A DNA stretch of 64,000 nucleotides from Pholiota molesta (GCA_014925825.1 JACGCK010000130.1:1-64000), one strand, 5' to 3'. Positions 26,236 through 37,340 are shown, numbered from the stretch's first letter. The notes: generated by a model not told the origin, from the sequence alone. Translations and numbers: made by a program.

Positions 26236-27097
26236 AGCTCAGTGGGCACATGAGGGAGGCAGAGGGAGTGGGCGCGCCGAGGGGTGTTTTGTGCGCTGTG
26301 ACGGACGAGTCGACAGAACTAGGGCATGGGGATGACACAGTGCGCACTCACCGTCTACACGTACAATGAGTGCTGCATATGCAGCACTCTGCGGTGTGGA
26401 GACGCATCGTGCCAGGCGTTGGCATACCCACAAAACCCACCAGGCGGGTACGGGTTCGGCGAGGGTCAGACATCCTCGACCCGTACCCCTACCCAATGTA
26501 CCCTCGGATAAGACCCACTGCAGGTCGGCCTATATCAACTTTATACACTATTTTATTACATAGATCTATGCTCTATACAGTAATTGTGCACATTTTAAGA
26601 AATTCTATGGCATCCAAATTCTATACAATTGTCATGATTTAAAGACCCTTGAAGACGCTCAAGGCAAGCCAGGGCATTGCAGGGCCCTTAAAGTGATTTA
26701 GAGTCCTGAAATAGCTTTGTGACAAGTTACCATCAAGTGATTGTCCTAAAGCTAGCCGGGATCAAAGGTGTTTTTCCTGATGTATTCATATCCTCCCTCT
26801 GCACCCGCACAGTCTTCACCATTAGCTCCTTATCCCTATACATATCATCCTCCAAACTACCGTAATTCGAATCTTCCTCCGTAGCTACCACTCATGTACA
26901 CGAAGCTTCACCAGTTTTTTTCTGACCAAAAAAAAATTTTTTTTAAGTATGTCTTATTCGATTTGTTTCACCAAAAAAACCGTAATGAAAGTATCACGGC
27001 GGGCACGATTTTTTGGTGTTGTGGCCACAGCCAGAGTTCGAAATGCGTCGAATTATTCTAAGTCCGAGTCACAAAACGAGAGCCCTCCAAGAATCGC

Positions 27098-27251
27098 TTT
27101 GTTTGTCCCAGTCCTTCTGAGGTGTTCGCCCTTTTCACAGTCCGCTTGATGTTTGCACGACAAAACATACACAACATCGATACAAACAATCATCCGTCAT
27201 CTCGTATGACACATTGCGTAGAACACCTCAGAAGGACTGGTCGCGAGTCTA
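27098..27251 (-). repeat. Right terminus of the transposon with hairpin
   Basis: Read inward from 27251 it begins TAGACTCGCGACCAG. A perfect 20-bp stem is formed by CCAGTCCTTCTGAGGTGTTC (27108-27127) and its complement (27221-27240) with a 93-nt loop, followed by GGGACAAAC. The stem differs from the left hairpin in its middle bases but keeps full pairing. Confidence 0.85.
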
Positions 27252-27889
27252 CATGCAAGACACTGTAACATTGCGCCACAGAAGTCCCCCCACCGGACCC
27301 CCACACTTTCCCACGCTGCCATTACCGTGACGCCAAGTAGCTGCAAATGAACAGGGAACTGGAACATCCTTCCACATGGCCGAACTCGAATTACACTGAT
27401 ATTACCTCTGCCCTATTCATATCGGATTTATCATTCAACATAGCTTTAGTTATGACCTGTTTTGCATGTTTGAGTCATGATGAGCCGAACGTCCCTGAGG
27501 ATACTTGGGGACTGTTTGGGGATGCCCCAGGGTCGATTGCCCACGGAAATCAACTGGGATAAACAAAGAAGATCGACACAATGAAACCAGGAATCTGGAT
27601 TCGGGCAAACCAAGAACTTTCAAGCACTTGAACGCTGAAAGGATGATGTGCTGCAGGGATACATGCCAGTGGCCAGCCAGTCTTTGGTCCGCTGGCCCGA
27701 AAACAGAGCTAGATACAAACTATATAAGACCTATTCTATCGCTGTTACTGGCAACCGAAGAACCTCATGCATTTTGGCAGACACTCGATTGCAGACGCAG
27801 ACCTTGTCTCCTCATCAGCTAATGCAAAAGAAGGACACCACTCAATTCTCTCCAATAGCTGTGGTAGGTACTGATACTCGGTCACTACG

Positions 27890-29258
27890 ATGTCGAGTAT
27901 GCTAACAAGCGCAGACTCAGATTGCGGCCTGTGCCTAGTCGAGGGCCACGAATCTACACAGAACGCTGACCATGCTCTCGAAAACAATCTGTATTGGTGC
28001 ATCGAAAATTCGCCAAAGACGTACGCTTGTGAGTAGATATTTTATGCCAACGGTAATAGGCGATCTAATCTTGAATGACCTTGGTAACCCACTGTGTCGA
28101 CTCTTTAGCGTCAACATCGCAATGGGCCAACCTTCCAGAAGTTAATACTTCCACTCAGAAATACTCTTTAGAAACATATGAGGGACCGACGCTTCCGCCT
28201 GATATAATTTCGCATGCTGTCCCAAATCAATATCTTATCACGCCTTGGAATGCAATCTCAAATTCGAGAGTAATTTATCCCTATGGACGCGAAGACTATC
28301 ATCAAAGTGAGCCCGAGACAAATATGGTACTTACTAGTGAGTGTTTTCTCAATCATCACTTTCCACTACATGTAAACAACCTTGCTGTTCCAAGACATGA
28401 ACCCAGCTGAGATGCCAGTTACTGGGATCTTAGCGCCGGAATGGCATTTAGGTACATCGTTGTTTCTGACTATACCTTCATCTCACGTATCCGCGTCATC
28501 AAGGATGGGGCACGAACTCGCTTCCACCGTTTACATCTACAGTCTCTCCGGCATCTCGCCAGGCAGGACAGCACGGAAATGAAGTCGACGCTTACATTGT
28601 CGAAAACGTTGAAAGTAAGTAATTCAGATGAACACTTGGCTGCTTCAACCACTTCTTTCAAATTTGCTTATGACGTGCAGTGAATTTGCCATCGCACCTC
28701 CTGGGCGGCAGCTCTGCGGTACAAGAGTACAACATCGGCCCAAACGTTGCTTCAGAAAAAAATTTCGACGGGAATCTACAACACCGATTCCTGGACTTTG
28801 TCATGAAAAATCGTGTGCTTTTGGGCTTGGTGACACTTTCCTCTAATTCCGTGGAGGGTATATGGGCGATCCAGCAGGCCTTTGAAGCAGATCTTATACG
28901 CCAGGGCCTTACTCCACCCCTCGTTGATATCTCCAAGATATTTCTATGCTTCCGGCCGGTCATAGGGTCGGTCTTAGGCCGGCAGGAGAAGGAAACGAGG
29001 AGAATGAGGAAGCCAAAGGTGAACTGTCCTTTCCAATTCTGTAGCAGTTCTTTCACCCGGCCAGCTGGGCTTAGAAGTGAGTACTGCTACCTTCGATGAT
29101 TTTCGATGGCGCTCATCTTCTTTTATGTTATAGATCACCTCTCGGCGCATTTTAGCTTAGCGCCGCGTCAGTGCCCTCGTTGCGGTAAATGTTTGCCTGA
29201 TTCGTCAATTAGGCGACACGAAGGAAATTGTTCGAGTGTATTATTGCGGAGTGGGTGA
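27890..29258 (+). CDS. C2H2-type zinc finger protein, paralogue A
   Basis: Exons 27890-28028, 28109-28336, 28395-28451, 28504-28614, 28681-29076 and 29134-29258 join to 351 residues. An in-frame stop just upstream supports this ATG. A conserved block shared with four other copies here reads FDGNLQHRFLDFVMKNRVLL and continues to the DIS..F.CFRPVIGS..GRQE motif. The C-terminus carries a C2H2-like finger CPFQFC..NHLSAH and a second C2HC-like finger CPRCGKC..RRHEGNC split by the last intron. A nuclear DNA-binding role is likely from the fingers; target unknown. The final residues run into sequence copied from the tail of the APH gene, so the natural C-terminus may have been replaced. This is the most complete long member of the family here. 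Confidence 0.8.
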
Positions 29259-29400
29259 AGGTGAAGAAACGGGCAGAGGAACTGGAGTCCTCGCAGATCA
29301 GATTAGACTATATACGCAGTGTTGCGCGGGTGCGCTTGGTTGTACGAGTAGATTCGCCTACATATTACTATCATAGTGGTGTTGTGTACCAAGGAAGAAG
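29246..29400 (+). repeat. Copy of the 3' end of the APH-type gene
   Basis: The frame here reads ECIIAEWVKVKKRAEELESS, close to the C-terminus of the kinase at 47,926 (LIAEWVKKRAEELKSS). The similarity continues about 100 bp into the 3' flank (AGATTAGACTATATACGCAG-like sequence). It fuses directly to the last codons of C2H2 paralogue A. Confidence 0.85.
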
Positions 29401-29479
29401 CCGTCGAGCAATGACAGGGACCACGCCGCGGAAGTGGTACGTAGATAGCGCTGATGGCTTATGTCCCGATGAAACCTTC

Positions 29480-30800
29480 GAAGAGAATCGGCGACGGAAG
29501 GATAGATAAGATAGTATCATCGAACCGGAGACGAGAAATAACATGAGGCCGAGGCCGAGGATGGGTAGTTGGAGATGGCGGAGAATACGGTGTGCAGGAC
29601 CTTCTAGAAAGGCGGCGGGGTGTAAGCGTCCTCAGCGGTCTTCCATACATCTCCTGACAGAAGTCCTCTTCGTTGTTCGGGGCTTCTGGCTGACAACGCA
29701 TGCGAGCGGAAACAGGTTACGTCGACTGCGCAGAGCGGGGTACCTCCAACGCTGATCGTTTGCGACGTTCGTAGACCCGTAGAAGCAACACAGTGAGCGT
29801 CGACTTGCACGAGCCAGATGCGCCAACATTTACAGCGCACGCTCCAGAAACGAGGTCAGAACATAAAACGCAAGGCGCAGCAGAATACGTAGAGCCAACA
29901 TGTCAAAATCCTAAAGCGCCGTCCATCGGGGGCATCAGCGCACCCTTCGCCTAGTCCACGTCCGTAACGCTGAATGCAAACACGCACTCAATATCGGCGG
30001 TGGCTTGCACCGCCTCTGAGACGCGCTCGGGGAAGGAAGGCAATTCTCTGCGCGCCAATGGTGATGGAGAACATGACAAGCTCGAGGACTGCGACCATCT
30101 GTAGGTATATGTAGGCTCCGTGCGAGATAAGGCAGCGCCGACGAAGAAAAGAAGTGCGCCTCGGTGAGGCAGATGATTCCTGAAGCAATTCCATATGTGC
30201 ACCACTCGATGAGGGAACCGCGCACGTCGGTGCTTAAGGCGCGGTCAGCGGCGGCGTCGAATTGCGCGGCAAAGATAGGTCGAAGTCACAGACATGCAGG
30301 GGATACCACGAACATTGATAACCGCCTGTACAAAACACCAGCTTGATTTCCAAAATAAAAATAGACCTACACATACATCATAACGCCTCCTCCAGCATCG
30401 CTCCAACCACGACACCTTCGCTTATACGGCCGGCATGAAATTCCTCATATCATACCCATCCTGAACCAGCACCTGCGTCAGTCTCGAGGCGGAAGTTCCA
30501 GCACGGTCGGAGCGCTTCTTATCCTGGGGAAGGACGCCGCTAGAGGCAGAGAAACGTAGGTGCGTCATGCAGCCCATGCCCGCGATCTTCATAAGGAGGT
30601 AAGTACTTCGCGCCGAGGAAAACGCCATCGAGCTTGCGATACCTAGGACGAAGCCGCCGACTCGGTTGATGGCGCTGGCGTATGAAGACGCGCTGGAGAT
30701 TCGAGCAAGGAGCACGAGAGAGGATAAGTGCCATCGCTCTGGAGGCGAGGCATGCCAAGAGCCCGAGAACGGAGCGCGGTTCAGACAGCAGGCAGTGGGA
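29480..30800 (-). pseudogene. Decayed ABC exporter copy
   Basis: Nucleotide similarity to the exporter at 40.4-45.3 kb is visible in four blocks: 29,500-29,610 (start of TMD2), 29,680-29,830 (NBD2 around Walker A), 29,910-30,260 (end of TMD2, with the phrase equivalent to LPPMDG) and 30,430-30,790 (TMD2 start again). Frames are broken throughout and the block order is not fully collinear. Its right part belongs to the inverted duplication. Confidence 0.8.
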
Positions 30801-31079
30801 GCCTGTGGTGTTGAATGTGGCATGTGACATGTGACAATACAGCCGTCACTGCACATCATGACATCGTTGCCTCTGCTTTTGCTTGGCTTTTGCTTCCACA
30901 TTCACCGCTGCATTCAAAAACGGCTCTGGAGACCGGGGACTGCGAGTCTTTGCATCATCGCATGATGCTACCAAGATGCTACCCACTAGGTCCCATCTGC
31001 ACCGCCGTCATCCATTCTAAGCAAGCGAATGGTTCGGGAGGAACGGACATCATCGCCCAAATGGAAAGCGAGTGATAGG

Positions 31080-31200
31080 GTGACCCGCTGAACATTGGCA
31101 AGTCCATCCCTCTCGCGCTGTTGCCGCGCGGCGCGCGCATGGCCGACGACCTCTGTCGTTCAAATATTGGGGCCTGCACTATCGCGGGTACTATCACTTT
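31080..31200. other. Conserved duplicated stretch near the left arm end
   Basis: Matches 56,241-56,350 reversed (for example GACCTCTGTCGTTCAAATAT). No product assigned; it may derive from an ABC exporter copy. Confidence 0.5.
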
Positions 31201-31484
31201 GTCTGCTTCCACCACCGCATAAAGGCGAATCAGAGCTTGTAAAGGATGTATTGTGCTCAGAATCAAGACCAAGAGGGAAAGGAAAGAAGGATTCGCAACG
31301 AAGTAGTTTCCAAATCGCATAGCTTCGGATTTCTTCTGAAGAAAAGATGTTATAACGGGCACTTCAGCTAGATAATTATTCGGATATCCTATATACACAT
31401 TCAAGACACTGCGGTCCTAAATTAAATCAGACACTGCATCATATATCAAGAGAAATCGCGAGGAAATTGCGATAGCAATCGCTA

Positions 31485-33377
31485 TTACATGGACGACTTC
31501 GGTTTCCGATGTTCCTGTGAAAAGCGTCAGCTGGTTACATCCTTAGAGAAGGAGAAATCAACACACTGGGGTATGCGTCCATTCGTGGTCTACATGTACG
31601 AAAGCTCTATCGACGTTCGGAAGGACCTCGATTTTATCCTGAAGCTGCTGGCTGATATCGTGCGCTTTCCACAACGGGGTGTTCGCGTCCATTATGACGT
31701 CCACTTCGACGAAATAATCCTGGGCGAAAGGGTCAACATACAACAAAACCATACTGCATTTGCCTTACTGGTCCACTCTAAAGCAATAGGCATTGTTAGT
31801 AAGCGTGAAGAACGACTGACGAAAGCCTGAGTGACGAACATGATATGCACGGACGGTGTCGACTTTCTCGATCTCGTCCGTAAATGTCGCTGCTTTGTAG
31901 ATAACCAACTGCAAAAATTCATGCGGTGCGGATTTTCCGGCTAGGAGTTCGAATTCTTGGTAGACCGTGCGGCCCCAGGAGATGATCACTCCCAGCGCGA
32001 TCTGTGAACGGAGCCAGATCAGGATGGACAAGTGCACGAAAAGAAGGATAACGGACAATGATGGCACCAACGGGATCCAGATCTAAGTGAATCATGAGTG
32101 CTTGCGTCATTCTCAGGAGAACAGTACATACACCAGCGAAGTTTGCTGCCTCCACATGACATGAGGATACCTGGAGCCAATGAGTAACTCATCGACCGAA
32201 TTCATAGCGATTTGACCCACCAAATCCATTGATCCACAGGTCGTTTCGATGGTCTTGCCAGAGCACCTGTACTTGGCTGGAGCTTTTTCGCAACGAATAG
32301 CTGTAAAGGAACAGGACGCCTTTGACGGCTGTATGTATCGATTAGCCGGTTACGGTGTGGATAGCTGACGAAACTTTACCCAGAGCCGCAGCGACGGCGA
32401 TGATGGAAGGAAGATGGAAAGGGGCGAGCGCGTCACCCTTCTTTGAGAGCAGAGTATGGGCCGACTCCACGATGACGACGAGATTGACGGAGCCCATCCT
32501 GTGAGAGATGTTATAGTCATGCTTCTCTCGACAATTGTAATGGGCACTGACAAAAATCCTGTGAAAGGGCAATGTCAGAGGTGGATTCTTTAGCGGACAA
32601 TGTGCCATACCATAGACGATATTTCCAATAGTCTCCAGGCGGGAGCCTCCAACAGGCCATTTATTGCCGTCCAATCTTTCCGCCTTTCGATGGAGCCAAA
32701 ATAACAAGACGTTGCTCCCAATGTCGAAGACAGAGTCGATGCCGGTGGCGAGAAGTGATAACGAAACAGAAGAGATGGCGGCATACACTGCGCAGTCGTC
32801 AACAACATGAAGTCGGGATTTATATGATGTACGAGCTCACACTGTAGAATGCAGAGAGCGAAATTGCATATCAGACTGGCATAAATGGCGATCTTGACCT
32901 GGACAGAAAAAAATCATAGTGTTACTGGGCCGTTTGCAATAGAATATCATTTCAACCCACAGGTAATCGAATGGCTTCCTCTTGTGCCTTTGCATCTTCG
33001 GTATGTTCTTCCATGGGTTTCAGAAGAGCTGAAATGAGCTAGACGCGACCCATGCATTCGTTCAGCTGAAGAATTAGTCTGGCTCGCGGTTATCACGAAC
33101 GTTATTTTGGCGGGATTGGTACTTTCCGACGGCCTTGCCCTTTTTGTGGTGGCGAAGGTTTGCGAGCTCTTCTTCTGTAAGAATGCCATCGCGGATTTGG
33201 TAGGGATCGACGGCAATGAGAGCCTTGGATCCCGACGATGGCTGGATGTCTGAATGAAAGCCTGTTTGATCTACGTCGGTGGGCTGATGACAATTAGATA
33301 GGAAAAAAAAGATGCAATGACGGAAAAATACGGACCTTGTTCAACGTAGTTTCTTGAGACGTCTGAGGTTCTGTCAT
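31485..33377 (-). CDS. Cation diffusion facilitator, Mn-type
   Basis: Membrane cation/H+ antiporter of the CDF family, likely Mn2+ (or Fe2+) export or organelle loading. From the ATG at 33375-33377 an open chain of about a dozen exons gives about 400 residues ending at TAA 31485-31487. It includes a 7-nt exon (about FL) and a 9-nt exon encoding Ser-Gly-Pro. A cytosolic N-terminus contains VDPYQIRDGILTEEELANLR. TM segments include VKIAIYASLICNFALCILQ. Metal motifs are DSVFD in TM2 and DHRND in TM5 (WQDHRNDLWINGFG), both DxxxD as in the Mn-CDF group. The C-terminal domain reads DYFVEVDVIMDANTPLWKAH, continues to AFVHVDHEWTHTPEHRK, and is typical. All junctions found are GT-AG. The inverted copy at 54.2-56.0 kb is frameshifted, so this is the functional candidate. 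Confidence 0.85.
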
Positions 33378-33881
33378 GATGATCTAGAAGAGGTAGGAAG
33401 ATTAGAGCATGAATTATAGTGAAATAGAGCAAGAAGCGTGGAAGACCCGAAAGAGTGGGTAAGGCCCAGGCGGAATCTGATGAGGCAACTGTACCACTGT
33501 GTTGGGCATCCCAACAGAGTGGGACCGCGGCCGCTTGTCGGCTTCGGTGGGTGCTGGTCCCGAAACAAGGAAAAAGTGGGCGCTTACACTTGTGTCTACG
33601 TTGGCGAGGCAGGCGAAAACTCCTTGTCTTCCGTAGTCAGGGGTTAGGGAAAGCGAGAAAGGCCGCGCTGCCTGGGGCCTTGACACCCCCAAAACAATTC
33701 AAGCTCCGTCAGTCTCCGTCCCAAACTCAAATACACCATAGGTCAATTATAGGTAACGACTCTGTCCACGACAACTCGGTAAATGAAATACAGAAATAGA
33801 TATAAAATGTCTGTGTAAAGTGTCTTTGCAGCCTGCTAAAACTACGTATACATCCCAATGGAAATGGTGCCTCCTGGACCA

Positions 33882-34933
33882 TCAAGCTTCCGCATCAAGA
33901 TTCCGCGCCGGAGATGCTCGATGCGCGCAGTAATATTTGTGATTGCTGTACGAAGAGTCGGAAAAGGCCTTCCCGCAATGAGAACATTGCTGAGGTGTTA
34001 ATGTAAAGTGTGACGATAGGTGGTCTGTACCACAAGAAGATCAGCACCATTGCATCTGTCGAAGGTGAATGCTCACTTCTGAGACCACGCAACGTTGTGA
34101 AAGGACTTTGGCAAAATGGGAAAGGGCAGTTTGCCCGCGTCTTCAGTTTCCTCCCTGAGGCTCTCTCCTGTCGCCTTGCGGAAGTCCCTATAACAGGCCT
34201 GAACAGTCCAAATATTCTTGCAATATCAGAGAAAGGAGGCACATAACCGTCGCGCCTAAATTGGTCTTCAAATGCATATTGGATATTCGTCATGCTGGTT
34301 TCAGGTGTGTCCACTAAGCGTAGCAAATCCATATTTTGCATCAGAAAGTCGAGAAACTCATGTTGCACGTTTCCGTTGAATAATATGAAAGGAACACTCG
34401 TGGAGTGGTGTTGCTCCTGACCCGCGGCGCTGTATATTCCTGAAGAGGCACTGACGCTGAATATTTATGTAGGTAGGATTAAAGAATTAAATTTGAGGAA
34501 ACTCTCAGATTAGAACGTACCGAAGTCCGAGCGTGGGGCCGTAGTATTACTCACCGCTCGTGAATCCGCCAATTCATTTCGAGGCGTGAGTTGGTTTGAT
34601 TCGACGTCTGGAAGCATCGCAGTAGTTAATATCGGTCCCGTATATATATTCGACTGCTGCTGAACGGCGGCGTCAATGTGCCCGACATTGGGCCCTACAT
34701 TGACTAATTATTTGTATCATGTATATAGGAAGAGAAGAAGGCTCACAATCATAAATGGGATTCGCCTGGTTCAGTGGTTCCGAGACTCCTGGCAAAATTG
34801 CGTGGGATAAGGGACCCCTGCCGTAATCTGCATTGGTCGATGTTTCGTCGTCCCAGTATCGATGTTCCGGTGCAATACTTCCCCCATCGGCCATCCATAC
34901 CAGGCCTAGTTGTTGGGGTGGTTTGCCTATCAT
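33882..34933 (-). pseudogene. C2H2-type protein, left-arm copy, frameshifted
   Basis: Starts MIGKPPQQLGLVWMADGG at 34933; exon 1 ends at 34747 and exon 2 is 34694-34555 (HIDAAVQQQSNIYTG). The next exon begins with the family block, but the SVPLQE..Y.AAGQEQ segment has lost one base compared with the right-arm copy (CAGGAATATAC against CAGGAAATTTAC, near 34,432). After that the frame continues normally through FNGNVQHEFLDFLMQNMDLL, FRPVIG and CPFPFCQSPFT to a stop at 33882-33884. Either a frameshift pseudogene or a base-call error. Confidence 0.75.
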
Positions 34934-36160
34934 CGAGAAGGGGTAGACACTGGCCTTGCTGCGAGTCTACTTGTGTCAGTCAGCCACGCGATATCGTCCA
35001 GTAGAGTGCAAGTGGTTACCGCTGTGGTACTGGAAACGCGTATGTCGGGGCGGTCGCTGGGCGACATCGGGAAGGGAGCTCGAATTGTTCAACGAGCAGC
35101 TACAAGACCACCAATTCGGGGCTTATATAGGCTTATAAGGGCCCATCCATAGTCAACTGTTCACTGCTACAGTGGGCGTATTCACTGCTACGGTGGGCAT
35201 ATTTCAAGCGCTGGACGTTTTGTGTCATTCAACCAAAAAATTCTTAGATAGGAGAATTTATGTAGAAGGAAGATATCTCCCGATGAAATTGAAACAGAAA
35301 AACCAGATCTGCTGAACATTATCCATGAGGACAATTGACAGTTCTTTCGTCAATTTCGCCCACAGGAAAAAAGACAATACATGGGACATACAACAAAACT
35401 TTACACAAAGAAAAGATCATTCATTGTTAGATAAGTCAATTGATAGAAAAATAGCATGTACGACAAACATTCTAACACTGTTGATTGTTAGAATTACCAT
35501 AATATCTTGCAATGGAGAATATCAATCCATGAAGGTGACATTTCGCGAACAAAAGACGTCACTTTTCGAGAACAAGTTACAAATCACCTTAAGGATGAAA
35601 TCACATGTTCTTCCCATTCATTTTGAATTCTAACAAATGGAACTGAGAATACCTCATCCTATTGATTGCGAGATGAGCACGTCGCTCAGTCGCTCAGTTC
35701 TTCGCAAATGTCGAGTCGCTGACGACGGTCCCATTCATCTCGCGTGGGAGAATATTGCATGTGATCCGTGATTCCAGCATTCAACACTGAACAGGCACTG
35801 CACATAACACCTCTCTCCACCGCCATCAATGTGTCCTGAGGCCTGAGGCCTGAGTACTGAGAGTACTGAGTCGCCAAGGCACATCAGACAGCGCATATCG
35901 CCTCACCTCTTTATGAAGTGTCTTGGGACGCCAGGGCACATTTCCAAGAATTCCTAAACGATGAATCATGAATGTCTCCACGCTTTCTGCTCCATTCTAC
36001 TTATCCCTATCTTTTCCATGTAATCTGGGCAATGCCATGGTTCTAGGATGACAAAGTCTTAAACTCGCCATATGAACACAGAATATACAGCATGAAGAAA
36101 GGACGTGGATGACGGTGCACCTTGTTATCTCATTGTTATGCTTATGTTCATATTTTACGT
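34934..36160. other. Non-coding part of the left arm
   Basis: The reverse complement of about 51,060-52,210. It includes a probable leader or promoter region of the C2H2 gene (GCTTATATAGGC near 35,130) and a stretch with ATG-poor short frames. No gene seen. Confidence 0.55.
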
Positions 36161-36164
36161 TGCA

Positions 36165-37340
36165 GGAGCGACAAGATGTAGCAAACCAACAACGTCACGA
36201 CGACCTGGTCTATGAGCAGTGTACAGCCGACTGCCATTATTTGGAAGACGTCCCATCCACCGGGAGATCTTGATGTGCACTATCTGACAGATTTTCGCCA
36301 GACTGTTCGCCAGACTCTGATCTGAGCTAGCCCGCCGCAAAGCATAACAAAGCCGCGAGTCACCGCGCTCACGAGTGCTCATGCGCCTATGGCTACTCGT
36401 ACCGCCCACATTAACTTGCTGCGCCCACATCAAACTACCGCGCCTGCCTCGACTCTCATCGCGTCAACATCAATGGCCGCCGCCCCTTCTGCCATGTGCC
36501 CGCAACTTCCATACGTAGGAGCAGGGAAAGAATAGCCGGAGCATACGAAGAAGAGCGCGAAGAGGGCGTGGCGATGGGATGGCGCGTCGTCGTCGTCCCT
36601 GCTAAGAGGTGTGTTCCCCACCATTTGCACCAGTGCTCGCTGATGTTCCTCGTCGCGGACGTCAGTGCTACCCCGATTCTCTGCGCCCGCTCGGACTCGC
36701 CGTGCCGCCCGCCATGTCACTCCGTCTCGGCGCCAGCCCCCGCTGTGCCCTGCCTCCGCTACTAGCGCTAACCACGTTATCCACTCCCTCCTCACTGTTA
36801 TGCCCACTGCACTCTCCGCAAGGTCAGTGTCTCGCCGCGCTCACTTCAATTCGCACCGCACCATCGACTCCCATTGCCCATGTCAACGCCCTCGCCGACG
36901 TCGACTTGCGCGCCCGCCCTGATTGCCGCGCTGTAACGACTCGCCCCGCCCATTTTGTCCGCCCCGACGACCCACGACACGTCACCGCACCACTTCGATT
37001 CCCCGCGTACATGTGCAATGACCGTGACGTCAAGCGGCACAACGATGACAAGCGCGAATGGCACTGTGGAGCGCAGATATGGGTGGAACCGTGGCCACTC
37101 CCGCGGCGCTTTTGGGGCCCACTCCTGTGCTTCTCGAGTGTCGCAGGCTGATCGCGACTCAGATGCCGGCCCACCATACCTCTTTATGAACAAAGAAGCT
37201 GCTTGTAAAGCGGCTTCTGCGACGCAAAGACGCATAGGGTGGGCTGTCTCTCAGCACTTGCACAGGTACCTGCAAGTATACCTGCAGGGAAACCTGTAGG
37301 TACCTGTGACCCGCAGGTAATTGACTCACGGATGACATAT
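36165..37340. mobile_element. hAT-derived tract, degenerate
   Basis: Shares with the 20,104-21,378 element the block around GCTGCTTGTAAAGCGGCTTC, CGCAAAGACGCATAGGGTGG and the subterminal ACCTGCAAGTATACCTGCAG-type repeats. The centre is GC-rich with long frames in all phases. Intact terminal repeats and target duplications are not visible. Confidence 0.6.

Larger units (their letters stand above)
23385..26782. mobile_element. TA-flanked element, 3.4 kb
   Basis: Perfect 15-bp terminal inverted repeats, CATCAGGAAAAACAC and GTGTTTTTCCTGATG, with TA directly outside each (23383-23384 and 26783-26784). Removal with one TA restores the helicase tail in frame to a TAG at 26882-26884, fixing the boundaries. 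Subterminal zones have repeated AGGGCA/AGGGCC motifs. The interior is GC-rich with (GCGA)n near 24,765 and CCGCCACGTC-type repeats near 25,620-25,830. No transposase is recognised. The TA duplication suggests a Tc1/mariner-like enzyme, but the size and terminal sequence are not typical, so the superfamily is open. Confidence 0.88.
19670..26884 (+). pseudogene. RecQ-like SF2 helicase split by two transposons
   Basis: Exons are 19670-20002, 20059-20103 plus 21387-21425, 21475-22110, 22166-22613, and 22661-23384 plus 26785-26884. With each insertion and one target-site copy removed, the frame is open for 774 residues. Motifs in order: Walker A HAGTGSGKT (73-81), motif Ia VSPLIALQEEQ, motif II VDEAH (180-184), motif III AMSATLP (about 215-221) and motif VI QRAGRAARG (375-383). 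A Cys cluster (CCDLCDPC) follows in the RecQ zinc-binding position. The tail is rich in Pro, Tyr and Ser. The N-terminus is Lys-rich. The first insertion cuts between motifs Ia and II; the second cuts the Pro/Tyr tail, whose last 33 codons lie after 26784. No HRDC domain or HUH nuclease is visible. It would act with the divergent DUF6589 protein during transposition. Confidence 0.88.
16023..27251. mobile_element. Two-gene DNA transposon: DUF6589 plus RecQ-like helicase
   Basis: The left end starts TAGGCTCGTGACCAG; the right end reversed starts TAGACTCGCGACCAG (13 of 15 identical). The 9-mer CATGCAAGA lies immediately outside both ends (16014-16022 and 27252-27260), a perfect target site duplication. 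Both termini then form a hairpin followed by GGGACAAAC. Inside are two divergent genes: the DUF6589 protein on minus and the SF2 helicase on plus. Total length is 11,229 bp, or about 6.5 kb without the two nested insertions. The architecture best fits Academ-superfamily elements of the helicase-bearing AcademH lineage; that assignment is from memory. The DUF6589 protein would then be the candidate transposase. The copy is inactive because both genes are broken. Confidence 0.85.

Noticed and set aside
23736..26250. Several long Arg/Pro/Ala-rich frames in the TA-flanked element
   Set aside because: GC-driven open frames on both strands with composition bias only; just the antisense coiled-coil-like stretch near 26.1 kb is worth keeping.
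19670..26884. Subtelomeric telomere-linked helicase interpretation
   Set aside because: No telomeric repeats are in the window, and the gene lies inside an element with clear ends.
16023..27251. Helitron interpretation of the helicase element
   Set aside because: The helicase is RecQ/SF2-type with DEAH, not Pif1-type. There is no HUH Rep domain, and the element has TIRs and a target duplication, which Helitrons lack.
27347..27562. 71-codon frame between the transposon and paralogue A
   Set aside because: No domain, no splice continuation and no conservation visible within the window.
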